The notes under the pieces are model-generated. The model saw only the letters and a list, made by a program, of their open reading frames with translations, was not told the DNA's origin and searched no databases. Below, in pieces: positions 29,823 through 39,094 of a stretch of DNA of 64,000 nucleotides (within the stretch, counting starts at the first letter, position 1; every line of letters starts with the position of its first letter). Source of the stretch: an uncultured Bacteroidia bacterium (GTDB lineage: Bacteria; Bacteroidota; Bacteroidia; Bacteroidales; F082); contig CADADR010000001.1 in the NCBI GenBank assembly GCA_902786745.1, positions 62,001 through 126,000 of the forward strand, in the 5' to 3' direction. The translations under genes and the position numbers were made by a program.

Positions 29823-29880
29823 TTTCACCATTATAGTATGTAAAAACCGAAAATGTTACAGTTGTTCCTCAAAAAAAGTG
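29823..29880 (-). promoter_or_regulatory. Shared accessory-block promoter element, copy 2
   Basis: Counterpart of 26961-27018 (45 of 58 bases, ungapped). Conserved blocks TGTAACATTTTCG and CATACTATAA on the minus strand, 20 bp before the HTH start codon. Confidence 0.65.
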
Positions 29881-29905
29881 AACCTTAGAAGAAAAAACAT
29901 TCATG

Positions 29906-30781
29906 TCAAACAATCAGGAACCGATTCAGCATATTCCAGAAAGCCTCTACGGAGAGCGTAGAATAAAGTGGTTCGGACTCATGCATCATGTTTCCAGTGG
30001 TGAGATAATGGTTTTGGCGCAACTGTTTGACGGCATCGGCACAAGGTAATAAGTCAATGGCTTGACAATAATAGCCCAAAAGCGTGGGATAAAGATGAAG
30101 AAAATCATCATAAATGCGCCTTGCCATCTGTTGGTGCTTTTCGTCAAGATGGAAATGCTCACCTCGTAACAATTCGGAGCGGTATTGAGCCAAATTGCAC
30201 TTCATACGATGAACAGTCACGCGATACGAAACATCTGTCATCCCAAGTGCTTTAGCCATAGCTTCATTTGGTAATGCTTTCTGCTTGTTAAGTATCGTAA
30301 GCATGGCACGAAGAAAAATAAAACCGTCACGAAGTGAAAGTTTTTGATGGGCATAGGCCAGCAAGTCCGAGGCAATGGAAAGCTTCTGTTCATCGGTCAG
30401 CATGGAAGAATTTGCATCAATACCGACATCGCTTTCTTTAGGGAGTTCCACCTGGGAGGCTTGCCCCTCTTTGGCTGCACGCACACTGAGATAATTACGG
30501 AAAGTGTTGAGCACCCATGACTCAAAAGACTCCCGCTTCTCAATACCCCGAAGCAATTGATAAGTCTGTTGATCATGTCCCTCTTTTCCATCACGCAGAT
30601 AAAAGAAAAAATCATCAACAACGTCTTCAAAGTCATCCAACAACCGGTGCTCATAAACTTCAAACCGTTGCCTTAATTGATGATTGAGACGATGGTGCAA
30701 CAGATGGTACATCGCTTCGTCTGCCAATTCACCCCCGTCAAGGATAAGGTCTATTAAACCAGTATTAGTCGTTTCTTTCAT
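29906..30781 (-). CDS. Sigma-70-like RNA polymerase sigma factor (divergent)
   Basis: A 291-residue protein starting MKETTNTGLIDL (the longer frame from 30868 overlaps the divergent promoter region and is rejected). It has an N-terminal helical region, a region-2-like segment (ESFESWVLNTFRNYLSVRAAKE) and an HTH consistent with region 4 (NEAMAKALGMTDVSYRVTVHRMKCNL). An extra C-terminal part of about 80 residues follows. I read it as a divergent sigma factor, but the domain match by eye is moderate and a related HTH regulator cannot be excluded. It is divergently transcribed from the acyl-CoA ligase gene. Confidence 0.5.
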   Translation of the reverse strand: MKETTNTGLIDLILDGGELADEAMYHLLHHRLNHQLRQRFEVYEHRLLDDFEDVVDDFFFYLRDGKEGHDQQTYQLLRGIEKRESFESWVLNTFRNYLSVRAAKEGQASQVELPKESDVGIDANSSMLTDEQKLSIASDLLAYAHQKLSLRDGFIFLRAMLTILNKQKALPNEAMAKALGMTDVSYRVTVHRMKCNLAQYRSELLRGEHFHLDEKHQQMARRIYDDFLHLYPTLLGYYCQAIDLLPCADAVKQLRQNHYLTTGNMMHESEPLYSTLSVEAFWNMLNRFLIV

Positions 30782-30796
30782 GTAAGTGTTTACCCC

Positions 30797-30805
30797 ACAA
30801 AAGTA
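30797..30805 (-). promoter_or_regulatory. -7 promoter element of the sigma-like gene
   Basis: The minus strand reads TACTTTTGT, 15 bases before the start codon at 30781; it shares a 90-bp divergent spacer with the ligase promoter. Confidence 0.5.
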
Positions 30806-30836
30806 GATACTTTTTTCAACAAAACAAAACATTTCA

Positions 30837-30845
30837 TATCTTTGC
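30837..30845 (+). promoter_or_regulatory. -7 promoter element of the acyl-CoA ligase gene
   Basis: TATCTTTGC, 26 bases before the ATG at 30872, with a T-rich -33 region at 30811-30817. Confidence 0.6.
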
Positions 30846-30871
30846 ACTTTCAAATTTTCAATCATCATACT

Positions 30872-32533
30872 ATGAAAGCAACAAAACCTTTAGCACCCAC
30901 TAAGCATTTTTTTGAATACTTCAATGAAAACCTTCCTAAAAACTGGGACGAACCCGCTCTGACCGACTACGACGACGTCACGAGTTATACCTATGGTGAG
31001 ATGGGCACCAAGATGATGCAGGTACAGGCCATGCTCGAAGTGGCAGGCTTGAAAGCAGGCGACAAGATCGCCATCTGCTCGAAGAACTGCGCCAACTGGG
31101 CCATCGCCTTCCTGGCTATCGCCGCCAACCGTGGTGTGGTGGTATCCATCATGGATGCCTTCGTCGAGAGCGACATCGAGAACCTCGTCACCCACTCCGA
31201 CGCCAAAGCTATCTTCGTCGGTCCCGCGGTATGGAAACGCCTCCATCCCGACAAGATGCCTAACATACAAATCGCCATTGGTACAGAGCAGTTTCGTGTC
31301 CTATATACCAAAGACGAGCAACTGAATACCGTCAAAGAAGACGCTGAAAAACTCTTCAACGAAAGATACCCCAACGGCTTCACCAAGGCGGATGTCAACC
31401 TGCCCACCGACAACCTCGATGAGCTGATGATCATCAACTACACCTCAGGTACCACCAGCGCGCCTAAGGGCGTCATGTTGTCGTATCGCGCCATCTCCGC
31501 CAACGTGCAATACAGCCAGGAGACCATTCCCAACCATGCCGGCTGGACCGAGGTGTGCATGCTTCCCCTCTCCCACATGTTCGGCATGACGATCGAGTTC
31601 CTTTACCAAATTGCTGGCGGCTGCCATGTCTATTTCCTAAGCAAGACGCCTTCACCGTCGGTACTACTGAAGGCCTACAAAGAGACCAAACCCTATATGA
31701 TCCTCACCGTGCCGTTGGTGCTTGAGAAAATCTTCAAGGCGAAGATTTTCCCAGCCTTGAACAAACCCATGGTGAAGTTCCTGTGGCATACGCCCTTGCT
31801 CTGCAAGATCGTGGAGAAGACCATCTACAAGCAGCTGATGGAAGCCTTCGGTGGCAACCTCATCTGGCTTATCACGGGTGGTGCTGCCATCAACGCCGAA
31901 GTGGAGAAGGTGTTCCGCCGCATCAAGTTCCCCTTCGTGGTGGGCTATGGCATGACCGAGGCCGGACCGCTCATCTGCTACGAACACTGGTATAACGAGA
32001 CGCTGGGATGCTGCGGCTCATGTGTCACCCGCAACGAGCTGAAGATCGACTCGCCCGACCCGGAGAATGTGGTCGGTGAGATCCTGTTCCGTGGCGAACA
32101 CGTGATGATGGGTTATTACAAGAACGAAGAAGCCACCCGAGCCGCCATCGACGATGAGGGCTGGCTGCACACGGGCGACCTCGGCACCTTGAACAAGAAG
32201 GGCTTGCTGTTCATCAAGGGTCGTTCAAAAGCCATGATCCTGAGCTCCAACGGTCAGAACATCTATCCCGAAGAGATCGAGGACAAGGTGAACAACCTGC
32301 CTGGTGTGGTCGAGTCGCTTGTGGTGGGTCGCCAAGGCAAGATCGTAGCCCTCGTCTATCCCGACGAGAAATACGACCTGCAAGACAAGAGCATGGACGA
32401 GTTGATGAACGAGAACCTCGCTGCATTGAACGCCATGCTGCCCGCATACTCAAAGGTGTCTTCCATCGTCCTTGTCGACAAGGAGTTTGAGAAGACACCC
32501 AAACGCAGTATCAGAAGATTCTTGTACTCTTAA
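30872..32533 (+). CDS. AMP-dependent acyl-CoA/acyl-ACP ligase (long-chain fatty acid ligase type)
   Basis: A 553-residue ANL-superfamily enzyme that adenylates a fatty acid and transfers it to CoA or ACP. The P-loop-like motif is INYTSGTTSAPKGVMLSY (about 188-205). The adenine-binding motif GYGMTEAGPLICYE lies near 357, the hinge region is DLGTLNKKGLLFIKGRSKAMI, and the catalytic Lys motif is in TPKRSIRRFLY near the C-terminus. I start at MKATKPLAPT because the promoter -7 element lies between this ATG and the longer frame's start. Cytosolic or membrane-associated. It probably activates exogenous or recycled fatty acids. Confidence 0.92.
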   Translation: MKATKPLAPTKHFFEYFNENLPKNWDEPALTDYDDVTSYTYGEMGTKMMQVQAMLEVAGLKAGDKIAICSKNCANWAIAFLAIAANRGVVVSIMDAFVESDIENLVTHSDAKAIFVGPAVWKRLHPDKMPNIQIAIGTEQFRVLYTKDEQLNTVKEDAEKLFNERYPNGFTKADVNLPTDNLDELMIINYTSGTTSAPKGVMLSYRAISANVQYSQETIPNHAGWTEVCMLPLSHMFGMTIEFLYQIAGGCHVYFLSKTPSPSVLLKAYKETKPYMILTVPLVLEKIFKAKIFPALNKPMVKFLWHTPLLCKIVEKTIYKQLMEAFGGNLIWLITGGAAINAEVEKVFRRIKFPFVVGYGMTEAGPLICYEHWYNETLGCCGSCVTRNELKIDSPDPENVVGEILFRGEHVMMGYYKNEEATRAAIDDEGWLHTGDLGTLNKKGLLFIKGRSKAMILSSNGQNIYPEEIEDKVNNLPGVVESLVVGRQGKIVALVYPDEKYDLQDKSMDELMNENLAALNAMLPAYSKVSSIVLVDKEFEKTPKRSIRRFLYS

Positions 32534-32584
32534 CGGTATGAATGTTATACGGAGGCAAAGATAAAAAGAAATACCGATTTCAAA

Positions 32585-33397
32585 TTATCCTTTTATTCCA
32601 AAGTAGTACTGCCCCTTCCCTTCCGTCGCCTTGCCATATTGGATAGCATTCACAGGACAATGGTGGTAGCACGCCATGCACATCGTGCAGTTGCCATTCC
32701 ATTTCGGGCGGCTGTCTTCCATGGTGATGTTCTTCAACGGACATACTTCCGCGCACTTGCCACAGCGAATACAGGCCTCCGTGACGTGATACTTGCTGTC
32801 GTCGGTGGCCGAGCGGTTGAAACCAGGGTTTACCAAGTAGGTCTTGAGCCATGCCAAACTGCCTACGACCATCTCTGAAAAACCTTCCCTATTGACGAGG
32901 CGTGAGATATTCTTCCTTAACATGTCGTCCGCCCTTTCAATTTTCAGCTGGGCATTTTCAGGAGTATCGAGTTTAAAACCTGCCATGCCGATGTAAGTTT
33001 CGGGCATTTGCACGCTAAAACAAGCTGAAAGTAACCAGCCTTTTTCTTCCAAAGCCTTTCGGAAGACCTTCTCCGTGAGGCCACAATTGTCGCCACAGGT
33101 GCAGGCGAAATAAATGTAAGGCTTCGAGGTCGGCCCTTCGACCCTTCGAGGGGCCTCAGGGACCGCAGGCTCAGGGACCTTAACCGTCATTTTCTTCACA
33201 AAGTCAAGCACCAATTTCGGTGGTGCCCAAGAATAGATGGGAAACACGAAGCCAAGCCTTTCACCTTCGGCCAAAAAGTATTCATAACGGCCTTCTCGAG
33301 CCGCTTCGGGGATAAAGGTTAAAGTGTCGTTGAGACCTGCGGCAATCGTTTCTGCCACGTGTTTGCTGTTGCCACAGCCGGAGAAATAAAAGATCAT
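32585..33397 (-). CDS. EFR1-type flavodoxin/4Fe-4S ferredoxin fusion protein
   Basis: A 270-residue redox protein. The N-terminal flavodoxin-like domain starts MIFYFSGCGNSKHVAETIA and has the PIYSWAPP segment. The C-terminus carries two ferredoxin clusters (CIRCGKCAEVCPLKNI and CTMCMACYHHCPVNAI), enough for two 4Fe-4S centres. Such EFRO-type proteins of anaerobes shuttle electrons; the partner is unknown. Residues about 73-89 (VPEPAVPEAPRRVEGPT) are encoded by the dispersed repeat shared with the HAD gene, lying in a surface loop between flavodoxin strands. The end of the upstream membrane-protein gene overlaps this start by four bases. Confidence 0.88.
   Translation of the reverse strand: MIFYFSGCGNSKHVAETIAAGLNDTLTFIPEAAREGRYEYFLAEGERLGFVFPIYSWAPPKLVLDFVKKMTVKVPEPAVPEAPRRVEGPTSKPYIYFACTCGDNCGLTEKVFRKALEEKGWLLSACFSVQMPETYIGMAGFKLDTPENAQLKIERADDMLRKNISRLVNREGFSEMVVGSLAWLKTYLVNPGFNRSATDDSKYHVTEACIRCGKCAEVCPLKNITMEDSRPKWNGNCTMCMACYHHCPVNAIQYGKATEGKGQYYFGIKG
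33131..33180. repeat. 50-bp dispersed repeat inside the flavodoxin/ferredoxin gene (copy 2)
   Basis: Gapless partner of 18350-18399 (42/50). Here the host gene runs on the opposite strand relative to the repeat, yet the frame is also kept. Confidence 0.75.
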
Positions 33398-33834
33398 ATA
33401 TCTTTAATGGTTTTTTCTTGAAGTGAATGATTATCTTCAATTGCCTGAATCAGTGCATTATAAACAGGATCTAACACTTTTCGTTTTCGAAGCAACCAAA
33501 GAGGTATTTCAATGGATTCTTTTGAATGCGAAAAAATCTGTAAATATAATCTACAATTAAGAATAGTGGTTAAAACCAAATCAAACAAAGTCAATCCTCC
33601 AAACACCTGACCTACAATGATTAATTCTTCAAGATGAAACTGAGATGCAGTCACAAAACAAGCAATTGTTATAATTAAAAAAACAATACTCTTCCAATAA
33701 CTATATTTATGGCTTTTTTTAGCAATACAAGATATCGAATTCACAGGTATTACTGAATCCATGTATGATACATAAGCATTTGTAATCCGTAAAGGATAAC
33801 CATTAATTTCTCCTTTAAAATATTCATTTTTCAT
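33394..33834 (-). CDS. Small membrane protein, unrecognised family
   Basis: A 146-residue protein with two adjacent transmembrane helices in its middle (about 50-68 and 72-95). It is flanked by an N-terminal 45-residue soluble part (ITNAYVSYMDSVIPVNSIS) and a C-terminal helical tail. It is loosely reminiscent of small PH-like membrane proteins (for example DUF6232), but I cannot assign it. It is AT-rich compared with both neighbours. It overlaps the EFR1-type gene by four bases (ATGA), so the two are translationally coupled. Confidence 0.6.
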   Translation of the reverse strand: MKNEYFKGEINGYPLRITNAYVSYMDSVIPVNSISCIAKKSHKYSYWKSIVFLIITIACFVTASQFHLEELIIVGQVFGGLTLFDLVLTTILNCRLYLQIFSHSKESIEIPLWLLRKRKVLDPVYNALIQAIEDNHSLQEKTIKDI

Positions 33835-33933
33835 AACACATACATTTTACCTCTGCAAAAATATGTTATTTCAAAATACTTAAGCCTTATTTTCATCTTT
33901 ATTTTGGTATTTTTGCACATTGATTATAATTAT

Positions 33934-35247
33934 ATGCGCAAAGACTCGCTCAACCGTTCCATCTTAAAGCTCGCAATCCCCAACATCATCAGCAACATCA
34001 CCGTGCCGCTGCTGGGCTTCGTCGACATGATGCTGATGGGCCATCAGGACAACATCGCCTACATCGGGGCCATCGGCTTGGGTGGCACCATCTTCAGCGT
34101 GATGTATTCCATTTTCAGTTTCATGCGAGCGGGTACAACGGGGTTCACGGCACAGGCCTATGGCGCCAACGATCGTACCGAAATGGCCTATTCGCTCTAT
34201 CGCTCCCTATGCATTGCATTGATTGCCACCATTTTGGTGCTTTCGCTTCAAGGTCCAGTAGAATGGCTCAGCATGAAGCTACTGCACGGCAGCGAGGAGG
34301 TGTTGGCCTATACCGCCACCTATTTCAGGGTACGCATCTGGGCGGCACCCGCGGTGCTCTGCCTCTATGCCTTCAACGGCTGGTACATCGGCATGCAAAA
34401 CACCACCATCCCCATGATCATCGCCATCCTGACCAATGTGGTCAACATCATTTTGAGCATCGTCTTCGTCAACTTCATGGGCATGGGCGTCACGGGGGTA
34501 GCTTTGGGTACGGTCATCGCTCAGTACTGTGGTCTGCTGACTGCCATTATCTTCCTCCTCGTCAAGTATCGCTATCATCTCATCCCCGTCCGGCGGGTGT
34601 TGTTGCTGCAGAGCGACAAGCTGAAGCGTTTCTTCAAAGTGAATGCCGACTTCATGATCCGCAGCATCCTCTTGGTGCTGAGCATCGCCTTCTTCAACAA
34701 CCAGTCGGCCAAACTCGGCGACAACATGTTGGCCGTCAACATGATCCTGATGCAGTTCTTCTACATCTTCTCCTACTTCACCGATGGCTTTGCCTATGCG
34801 GGCGAGGCCTTGGTGGGGCGTTTCACAGGTGCGCACGATGGCAAGCAGCTCCGCCAGACCGTCAAGCTGCTGTTTCTCTGGGGCTTCTTCATCGCCTTGC
34901 CTTTCACGGTGCTTTATGCCCTCTTCCCCGATTGGTTCATCGGCCTCGTCAGCGACCAGCCGGGCATCATCCCCATGGCCCAGCCTTACCATATGTACCT
35001 GGCCGCCATCCCGCTCATCACCTTCGCCGCCTTCCTTTGGGATGGCGTCTACATCGGTGCCACGGCGGCGCGTGCCATCCGCAACACCATGCTCATCTCG
35101 GCCGTCGGCGTGTTCCTGCCCGCCACCTTATTATTAATGCCCCGTTTCGGCAACCACGGTCTTTGGATTGCTTTCCTGTTGTTTATGGTGGCACGTGGCC
35201 TGAGCATGACCTTGATGGCAAAAAAGGCCGTGTTCGGTGCAGAATAA
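33934..35247 (+). CDS. MATE family multidrug/toxic compound efflux transporter (DinF-like)
   Basis: A 437-residue inner-membrane transporter with about twelve hydrophobic helices. The MATE start SILKLAIPNIISNITVPLLGFVDMMLMGH is visible, as is the second-half repeat with TDGFAYAGEALVGRFTGAH. This arrangement is closest to the DinF branch. It exports cationic drugs or metabolites using a sodium or proton gradient; the substrate is not predictable. The start at 33934 leaves the -7 element TATTTTTGC (33908-33916) just upstream. It is followed 27 bp later by the DUF2461 gene. Confidence 0.92.
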   Translation: MRKDSLNRSILKLAIPNIISNITVPLLGFVDMMLMGHQDNIAYIGAIGLGGTIFSVMYSIFSFMRAGTTGFTAQAYGANDRTEMAYSLYRSLCIALIATILVLSLQGPVEWLSMKLLHGSEEVLAYTATYFRVRIWAAPAVLCLYAFNGWYIGMQNTTIPMIIAILTNVVNIILSIVFVNFMGMGVTGVALGTVIAQYCGLLTAIIFLLVKYRYHLIPVRRVLLLQSDKLKRFFKVNADFMIRSILLVLSIAFFNNQSAKLGDNMLAVNMILMQFFYIFSYFTDGFAYAGEALVGRFTGAHDGKQLRQTVKLLFLWGFFIALPFTVLYALFPDWFIGLVSDQPGIIPMAQPYHMYLAAIPLITFAAFLWDGVYIGATAARAIRNTMLISAVGVFLPATLLLMPRFGNHGLWIAFLLFMVARGLSMTLMAKKAVFGAE

Positions 35248-35252
35248 ATCCG

Positions 35253-35261
35253 TATATTTGC
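35253..35261 (+). promoter_or_regulatory. -7 promoter element of the DUF2461 gene
   Basis: TATATTTGC, 13 bases before the ATG at 35275, placed just after the MATE stop codon. Confidence 0.5.
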
Positions 35262-35274
35262 AAAAAATTCATCC

Positions 35275-35940
35275 ATGGAAGAGATCCTAACTTTCCTCGA
35301 CGACGTCCTACACAACAACAACCGCCCTTGGTTCCAGGAGCACAAGAAACAATACCAAACGGCGCAGGCCAACTTCAACGCCTTGGCTGAGCAGATCATC
35401 GCCGGTGTACAGAAATTTGACGACAACTGCAAGGGCCTGACCTTGAAGGACTGCACCTACCGCTTCTACCGCGACACGCGCTTCTCGCCCGACAAGCGGC
35501 CCTACAAGACTCACTTTGGCGTGTTCGTCTGTCCCGAAGGCAAGAAATCGATGCTGAGCGGCTATTACTTCCACCTGGAGGCTAAGGAGTCGGAATATCT
35601 TGGCCACAACATGCTCTGCACGGGGATGTACATGCCCGACACGACCATGCTGAAGACCATCCGCGACGAGATCCTCTTCAACGGCCAGCCTTTGGTGGAG
35701 GCCATCGCCAAAGCCAAAGGTTTCGACTTGGACACCAGCCACGCCATGAAACGCGTGCCCAACGGCTATCCCAAGGACCACCCACAGGCCGAGCTCTTCA
35801 AGCAACGCGACTGGCTCGTGGTGCAAGACCTCCCCGACAAGCGCCTCTCCGACCCACACCTCGTCGACTGGGTGCTGAGTGAGTTCGAGAAGACCAAGGA
35901 CTTCTGCCAATGGCTGAATAGGACGGTGAGAGGGGAATAA
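35275..35940 (+). CDS. DUF2461 / TIGR02453 family protein
   Basis: A 221-residue cytosolic protein of the DUF2461 family. Recognisable features: [15 protein letters not shown] near residue 17, the [22 protein letters not shown] block (about 62-83), and [25 protein letters not shown] in the middle, all conserved in the family. The molecular function is unknown. It ends 23 bp before the DUF2130 gene on the same strand. Confidence 0.88.
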   Translation: MEEILTFLDDVLHNNNRPWFQEHKKQYQTAQANFNALAEQIIAGVQKFDDNCKGLTLKDCTYRFYRDTRFSPDKRPYKTHFGVFVCPEGKKSMLSGYYFHLEAKESEYLGHNMLCTGMYMPDTTMLKTIRDEILFNGQPLVEAIAKAKGFDLDTSHAMKRVPNGYPKDHPQAELFKQRDWLVVQDLPDKRLSDPHLVDWVLSEFEKTKDFCQWLNRTVRGE

Positions 35941-35963
35941 AAAACAAAAACAACAATAACGCT

Positions 35964-37292
35964 ATGAAAGAACTGAAATGTCCCAAATGCGGAAGTGTTT
36001 TCTCGGTTGACGAGGCCGACTACGCCTCCATTGTCAATCAAGTGAAAAACGCCGAGTTCGCTTCGGAAGTAAATCGTCGATTGCAAGAGTTACACCAACA
36101 GCATCTTGCAGAACAGCAAACAGCAGAAGCCAAGCTGGAGAAAAGCTATCTGATGGAACTTGGCAAAAAAGACCAAGACTTGAGCCGCAAGGAATTGGAG
36201 ATCACACAACTCAAGAAGGACTTGCAAAACATAGGCCAACAAAAAAAATCAGAACTGGATTTGGCTTTGGCCGAAAAAGACAAAACCATCAATGAGTTGC
36301 GCGCACAAATCGCCCAAAGCAACAATCAGCAGCAGTTGGCTGTGATGGAGGTGCGTCAAAAGGCACAAAGCGTGCTGAACCAAAAAGACGTGGAAATCAC
36401 CAAACTGAAATCAGATGTCCAAGCGCAAAAGATGGAGGCTGACTCAAAAATGGCGGTATTGAAGGAACAATATGAGGGGAAGCTGAAAAACGCCCAAGAT
36501 CAGGTGGATTATTATAAAGACTTGAAAACCAAGATGTCGACAAAGATGGTGGGTGAAACACTCGAGATACACTGCAGTACAGAGTTCAACCGCGTGCGTC
36601 CGCTTTTCCCAAACGCTTATTTTGAAAAGGACAATGACGCTTCAAGCGGCAGTAAAGGTGATTTCATCTTCCGCGATTATGAAGACGGTATCGAATATGT
36701 CTCTATCATGTTTGAGATGAAAAACGAAATGGATGAGACGTCAACAAAACATAAAAACGAGGATTTCTTCAAGAAACTGGACACTGACCGCAACACGAAA
36801 AAATGTGAATTTGCCGTGCTCGTCAGTCTGCTTGAACCCGAGAGCGAGCTTTACAACACAGGTATCGTAGATGTTTCGCATCGTTTTCCGAAGATGTATG
36901 TCATCCGTCCACAGTTCTTTATTCCACTAATTACCTTGCTGGTTCAAACCTCAAAAAAGAGCCTTGACTATAAACGCCAATTGGCTATAGCCCAAAGTCA
37001 ATCACTTGACGTGACCAAATTTGAGCAACAGTTGCTGGATTTCAAGGATAAATTTGGCAGAAACTATCGACTGGCCAGTGAGAAGTTCCAAAAAGCCATT
37101 GAAGAAATCGACAAATCTATTGACCATCTTCAAAAAATCAAGGAAGCCTTGATTGGTTCGGAGAACAACCTTCGCTTGGCAAATGACAAAGCTGAAGACT
37201 TAACGATCAAGAAGCTGACTCACAACAACCCGACCATGAAAGCCAAATTCGAAGAAGCCCGCGCGAAGAATGACGGCGGGCTATTCGATTGA
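35964..37292 (+). CDS. DUF2130 family protein (N-terminal zinc-ribbon-like, coiled coil, nuclease-like C-terminus)
   Basis: A 442-residue protein. It opens with a CPKCGSVF zinc-ribbon half, then a coiled coil over about residues 35-190 (repeats of Lys/Glu/Leu/Gln). From about 190 comes the DUF2130 core, [24 protein letters not shown]. The D ... ExK spacing there resembles a PD-(D/E)XK nuclease core, though no activity is proven for the family. The C-terminal 100 residues are again helical. Codon use is somewhat AT-richer than its neighbours. Confidence 0.8.
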   Translation: MKELKCPKCGSVFSVDEADYASIVNQVKNAEFASEVNRRLQELHQQHLAEQQTAEAKLEKSYLMELGKKDQDLSRKELEITQLKKDLQNIGQQKKSELDLALAEKDKTINELRAQIAQSNNQQQLAVMEVRQKAQSVLNQKDVEITKLKSDVQAQKMEADSKMAVLKEQYEGKLKNAQDQVDYYKDLKTKMSTKMVGETLEIHCSTEFNRVRPLFPNAYFEKDNDASSGSKGDFIFRDYEDGIEYVSIMFEMKNEMDETSTKHKNEDFFKKLDTDRNTKKCEFAVLVSLLEPESELYNTGIVDVSHRFPKMYVIRPQFFIPLITLLVQTSKKSLDYKRQLAIAQSQSLDVTKFEQQLLDFKDKFGRNYRLASEKFQKAIEEIDKSIDHLQKIKEALIGSENNLRLANDKAEDLTIKKLTHNNPTMKAKFEEARAKNDGGLFD

Positions 37293-37328
37293 TTAATAAA
37301 TAAGGTCAAAGCTAACTCTCGGCTAACC

Positions 37329-38360
37329 TTACGCCAACTCAAACTGCTCCAAGAACTTCATGTCGTTCTCGAAGAACAGGCGCAGGTCGTTGATGCCGTA
37401 TTTCAGCATGGCGATGCGTTCCACGCCCATACCGAAGGCGAAGCCGGTGTATTTCTCCGGGTCGATGCCGCTGGCGATGAGGATGTTGGGGTCGCACATG
37501 CCACAGCCCAAGATCTCGACCCAACCCGTGTGCTTGCAGATGTTGCAGCCCTTGCCACCACAGATGTTGCACGAGATGTCCATCTCAGCCGAGGTCTCGG
37601 TGAAGGGGAAATAGGACGGACGGAAACGCACCTTGGTGCCCTCGCCGAAGAACTCCTGCACGAAGTGATACAAGGTCTGCTTCAGGTCGGCAAAGGAGAC
37701 GTTCTCGTCGATGTAGAGACCCTCAATCTGATGGAAGATGCAGTGGGCACGGGCCGAGATAGCCTCGTTGCGGAAAACACGGCCAGGGGCGATGATGCGG
37801 ATGGGCGGCTGGTGGGTCTCCATCACGCGGACCTGCACACTCGAGGTGTGGGTGCGCAACAACACATCTGACGCCTTGTTGACATTGGGCTCCTTGCTGA
37901 TGAAGAAGGTGTCCTGCATGTCGCGGGCGGGGTGGTCGAGCGGGAAGTTCAAGGCCGAGAACACGTGGTAGTCGTCCTCAATCTCGGGACCTTCGGCGAT
38001 GGTGAAGCCGAGGTGCGAGAAGATTTCGTTAATGTCGCGGCGCACAATCGACAGCGGGTGACGGGCACCCTTCATGTCGGCGGCGGGCATGCTCATGTCG
38101 AAGCCGGCATCGTTGCTGTGCTGGTTCTCAAACTTCTGCAGCTGCTCCTCCACCTTGTCCTGCACGACGTTCTTCAGCTCGTTGAGCTTCATGCCCATCT
38201 CCTTGCGGAGCTCAGGGGCCACGTTCTTGAAGTCGGCAAACAGGGCGGGGATGATGCCTTTCTTGCTCAAATAAGTGATGCGGAAGTTCTCCAAGGCCTC
38301 TTTGCTGTCGGCCTGGAAGTCACGCACCTGGGATAATATCTCTTCGATTCTTTCTTTCAT
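37329..38360 (-). CDS. pheS: Phenylalanine-tRNA ligase alpha subunit
   Basis: A 343-residue PheS, the catalytic alpha subunit of the alpha2beta2 enzyme charging tRNA-Phe. The N-terminal coiled coil covers about 1-100. Motif 1 lies around GFTIAEGPEIEDDYHVFSALNFP; motif 2 is RVFRNEAISARAHCIFHQIEG; motif 3 is GFAFGMGVERIAM near the end. The start MKERIEEIL is chosen because the longer frame would translate a dispersed repeat (38388-38438). The beta subunit gene pheT is not adjacent, as is common in Bacteroidota. Confidence 0.97.
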   Translation of the reverse strand: MKERIEEILSQVRDFQADSKEALENFRITYLSKKGIIPALFADFKNVAPELRKEMGMKLNELKNVVQDKVEEQLQKFENQHSNDAGFDMSMPAADMKGARHPLSIVRRDINEIFSHLGFTIAEGPEIEDDYHVFSALNFPLDHPARDMQDTFFISKEPNVNKASDVLLRTHTSSVQVRVMETHQPPIRIIAPGRVFRNEAISARAHCIFHQIEGLYIDENVSFADLKQTLYHFVQEFFGEGTKVRFRPSYFPFTETSAEMDISCNICGGKGCNICKHTGWVEILGCGMCDPNILIASGIDPEKYTGFAFGMGVERIAMLKYGINDLRLFFENDMKFLEQFELA

Positions 38361-38387
38361 TGTTCTATGCTTTTGGCTCTCAGCCCT

Positions 38388-38438
38388 TGGCTTTTGGCTC
38401 TTGGCGCATAACGCCAGTAGCCAAAGGCCAAAAGCCAA
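38388..38438. repeat. TTGGCTTTTGGC inverted repeat between pheS and the cyclophilin gene
   Basis: TTGGCTTTTGGCtctTGGCG on one side faces CGCCA...CCAAAGGCCAAAAGCCAA on the other, across a five-base loop. A further TTTTGGCTCTCAGCC unit precedes it (38371). If pheS were started upstream, this repeat would be its first 26 codons. Confidence 0.7.
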
Positions 38439-38443
38439 TTTCT

Positions 38444-39079
38444 TTATTTTTCAATCGTAACGGAAAGGATGGTCACGGGCTCAACGGGCACGTCCATGCG
38501 GCCAGTCTTCACGGCAGCGATCTTGTCGACCACCTCAAGGCCCTCGATGACTTCGCCGAACACGGTGTATTCACCATCGAGATGCGGTGTGCCACCCACG
38601 GTCCTGTAGGCCTGACGCTGACGGGCGCTGAACACCTTGCCCCTGCGACCCTCAAACATGTCCAAGGTACGGTCGTCATACACCTTGCCTTGCACAATGT
38701 AGAACTGCGAACCGCTAGAGGCCTTCTGGGGATTCACCTGGTCGGGCTGACGGGCAGCACAAAGGGCACCTTTCTTGTGGAAGTGGTTGTCCTTGAACTC
38801 GGCCGGCACTCTATAGCCCGGGTCGAGGCGACCGTCTTTGTTCTGACCACCTTGGATCATGAAATCCTTGATGACGCGGTGGAAGGGCGAGCCGTTGTAC
38901 CAGCCTTCGTTCACCAACTTGATGAAGTTGTCGCGGTGCTTAGGTGTGTCGTTATACAATTTGGCCTTTATGGTTCCCATGCTCGTCTTGATGACGACGA
39001 CGGTTTCCTTTTCGGTGGTTTTCTGTGCCTGGCAGGTCAATCCGACCAAAACCAAAGCTGCTAAAATCAGTTTCTTCAT
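38444..39079 (-). CDS. Exported peptidyl-prolyl cis-trans isomerase, cyclophilin type
   Basis: A 211-residue cyclophilin with a signal peptide or lipoprotein-like leader (VGLTCQAQ). Core motifs: TSMGTIKAKLYNDTPKHRDNFIKL, then SPFHRVIKDFMIQGG with the catalytic Arg and the QGG, and SQFYIVQGK. The YTVFGEVIEGLEVVDKIA segment closes the barrel. It accelerates proline isomerisation of proteins in the periplasm. It is the middle gene of a minus-strand run between the DUF4270 lipoprotein and pheS. Confidence 0.93.
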   Translation of the reverse strand: MKKLILAALVLVGLTCQAQKTTEKETVVVIKTSMGTIKAKLYNDTPKHRDNFIKLVNEGWYNGSPFHRVIKDFMIQGGQNKDGRLDPGYRVPAEFKDNHFHKKGALCAARQPDQVNPQKASSGSQFYIVQGKVYDDRTLDMFEGRRGKVFSARQRQAYRTVGGTPHLDGEYTVFGEVIEGLEVVDKIAAVKTGRMDVPVEPVTILSVTIEK

Positions 39080-39094
39080 TCTATTATCTGTTTT

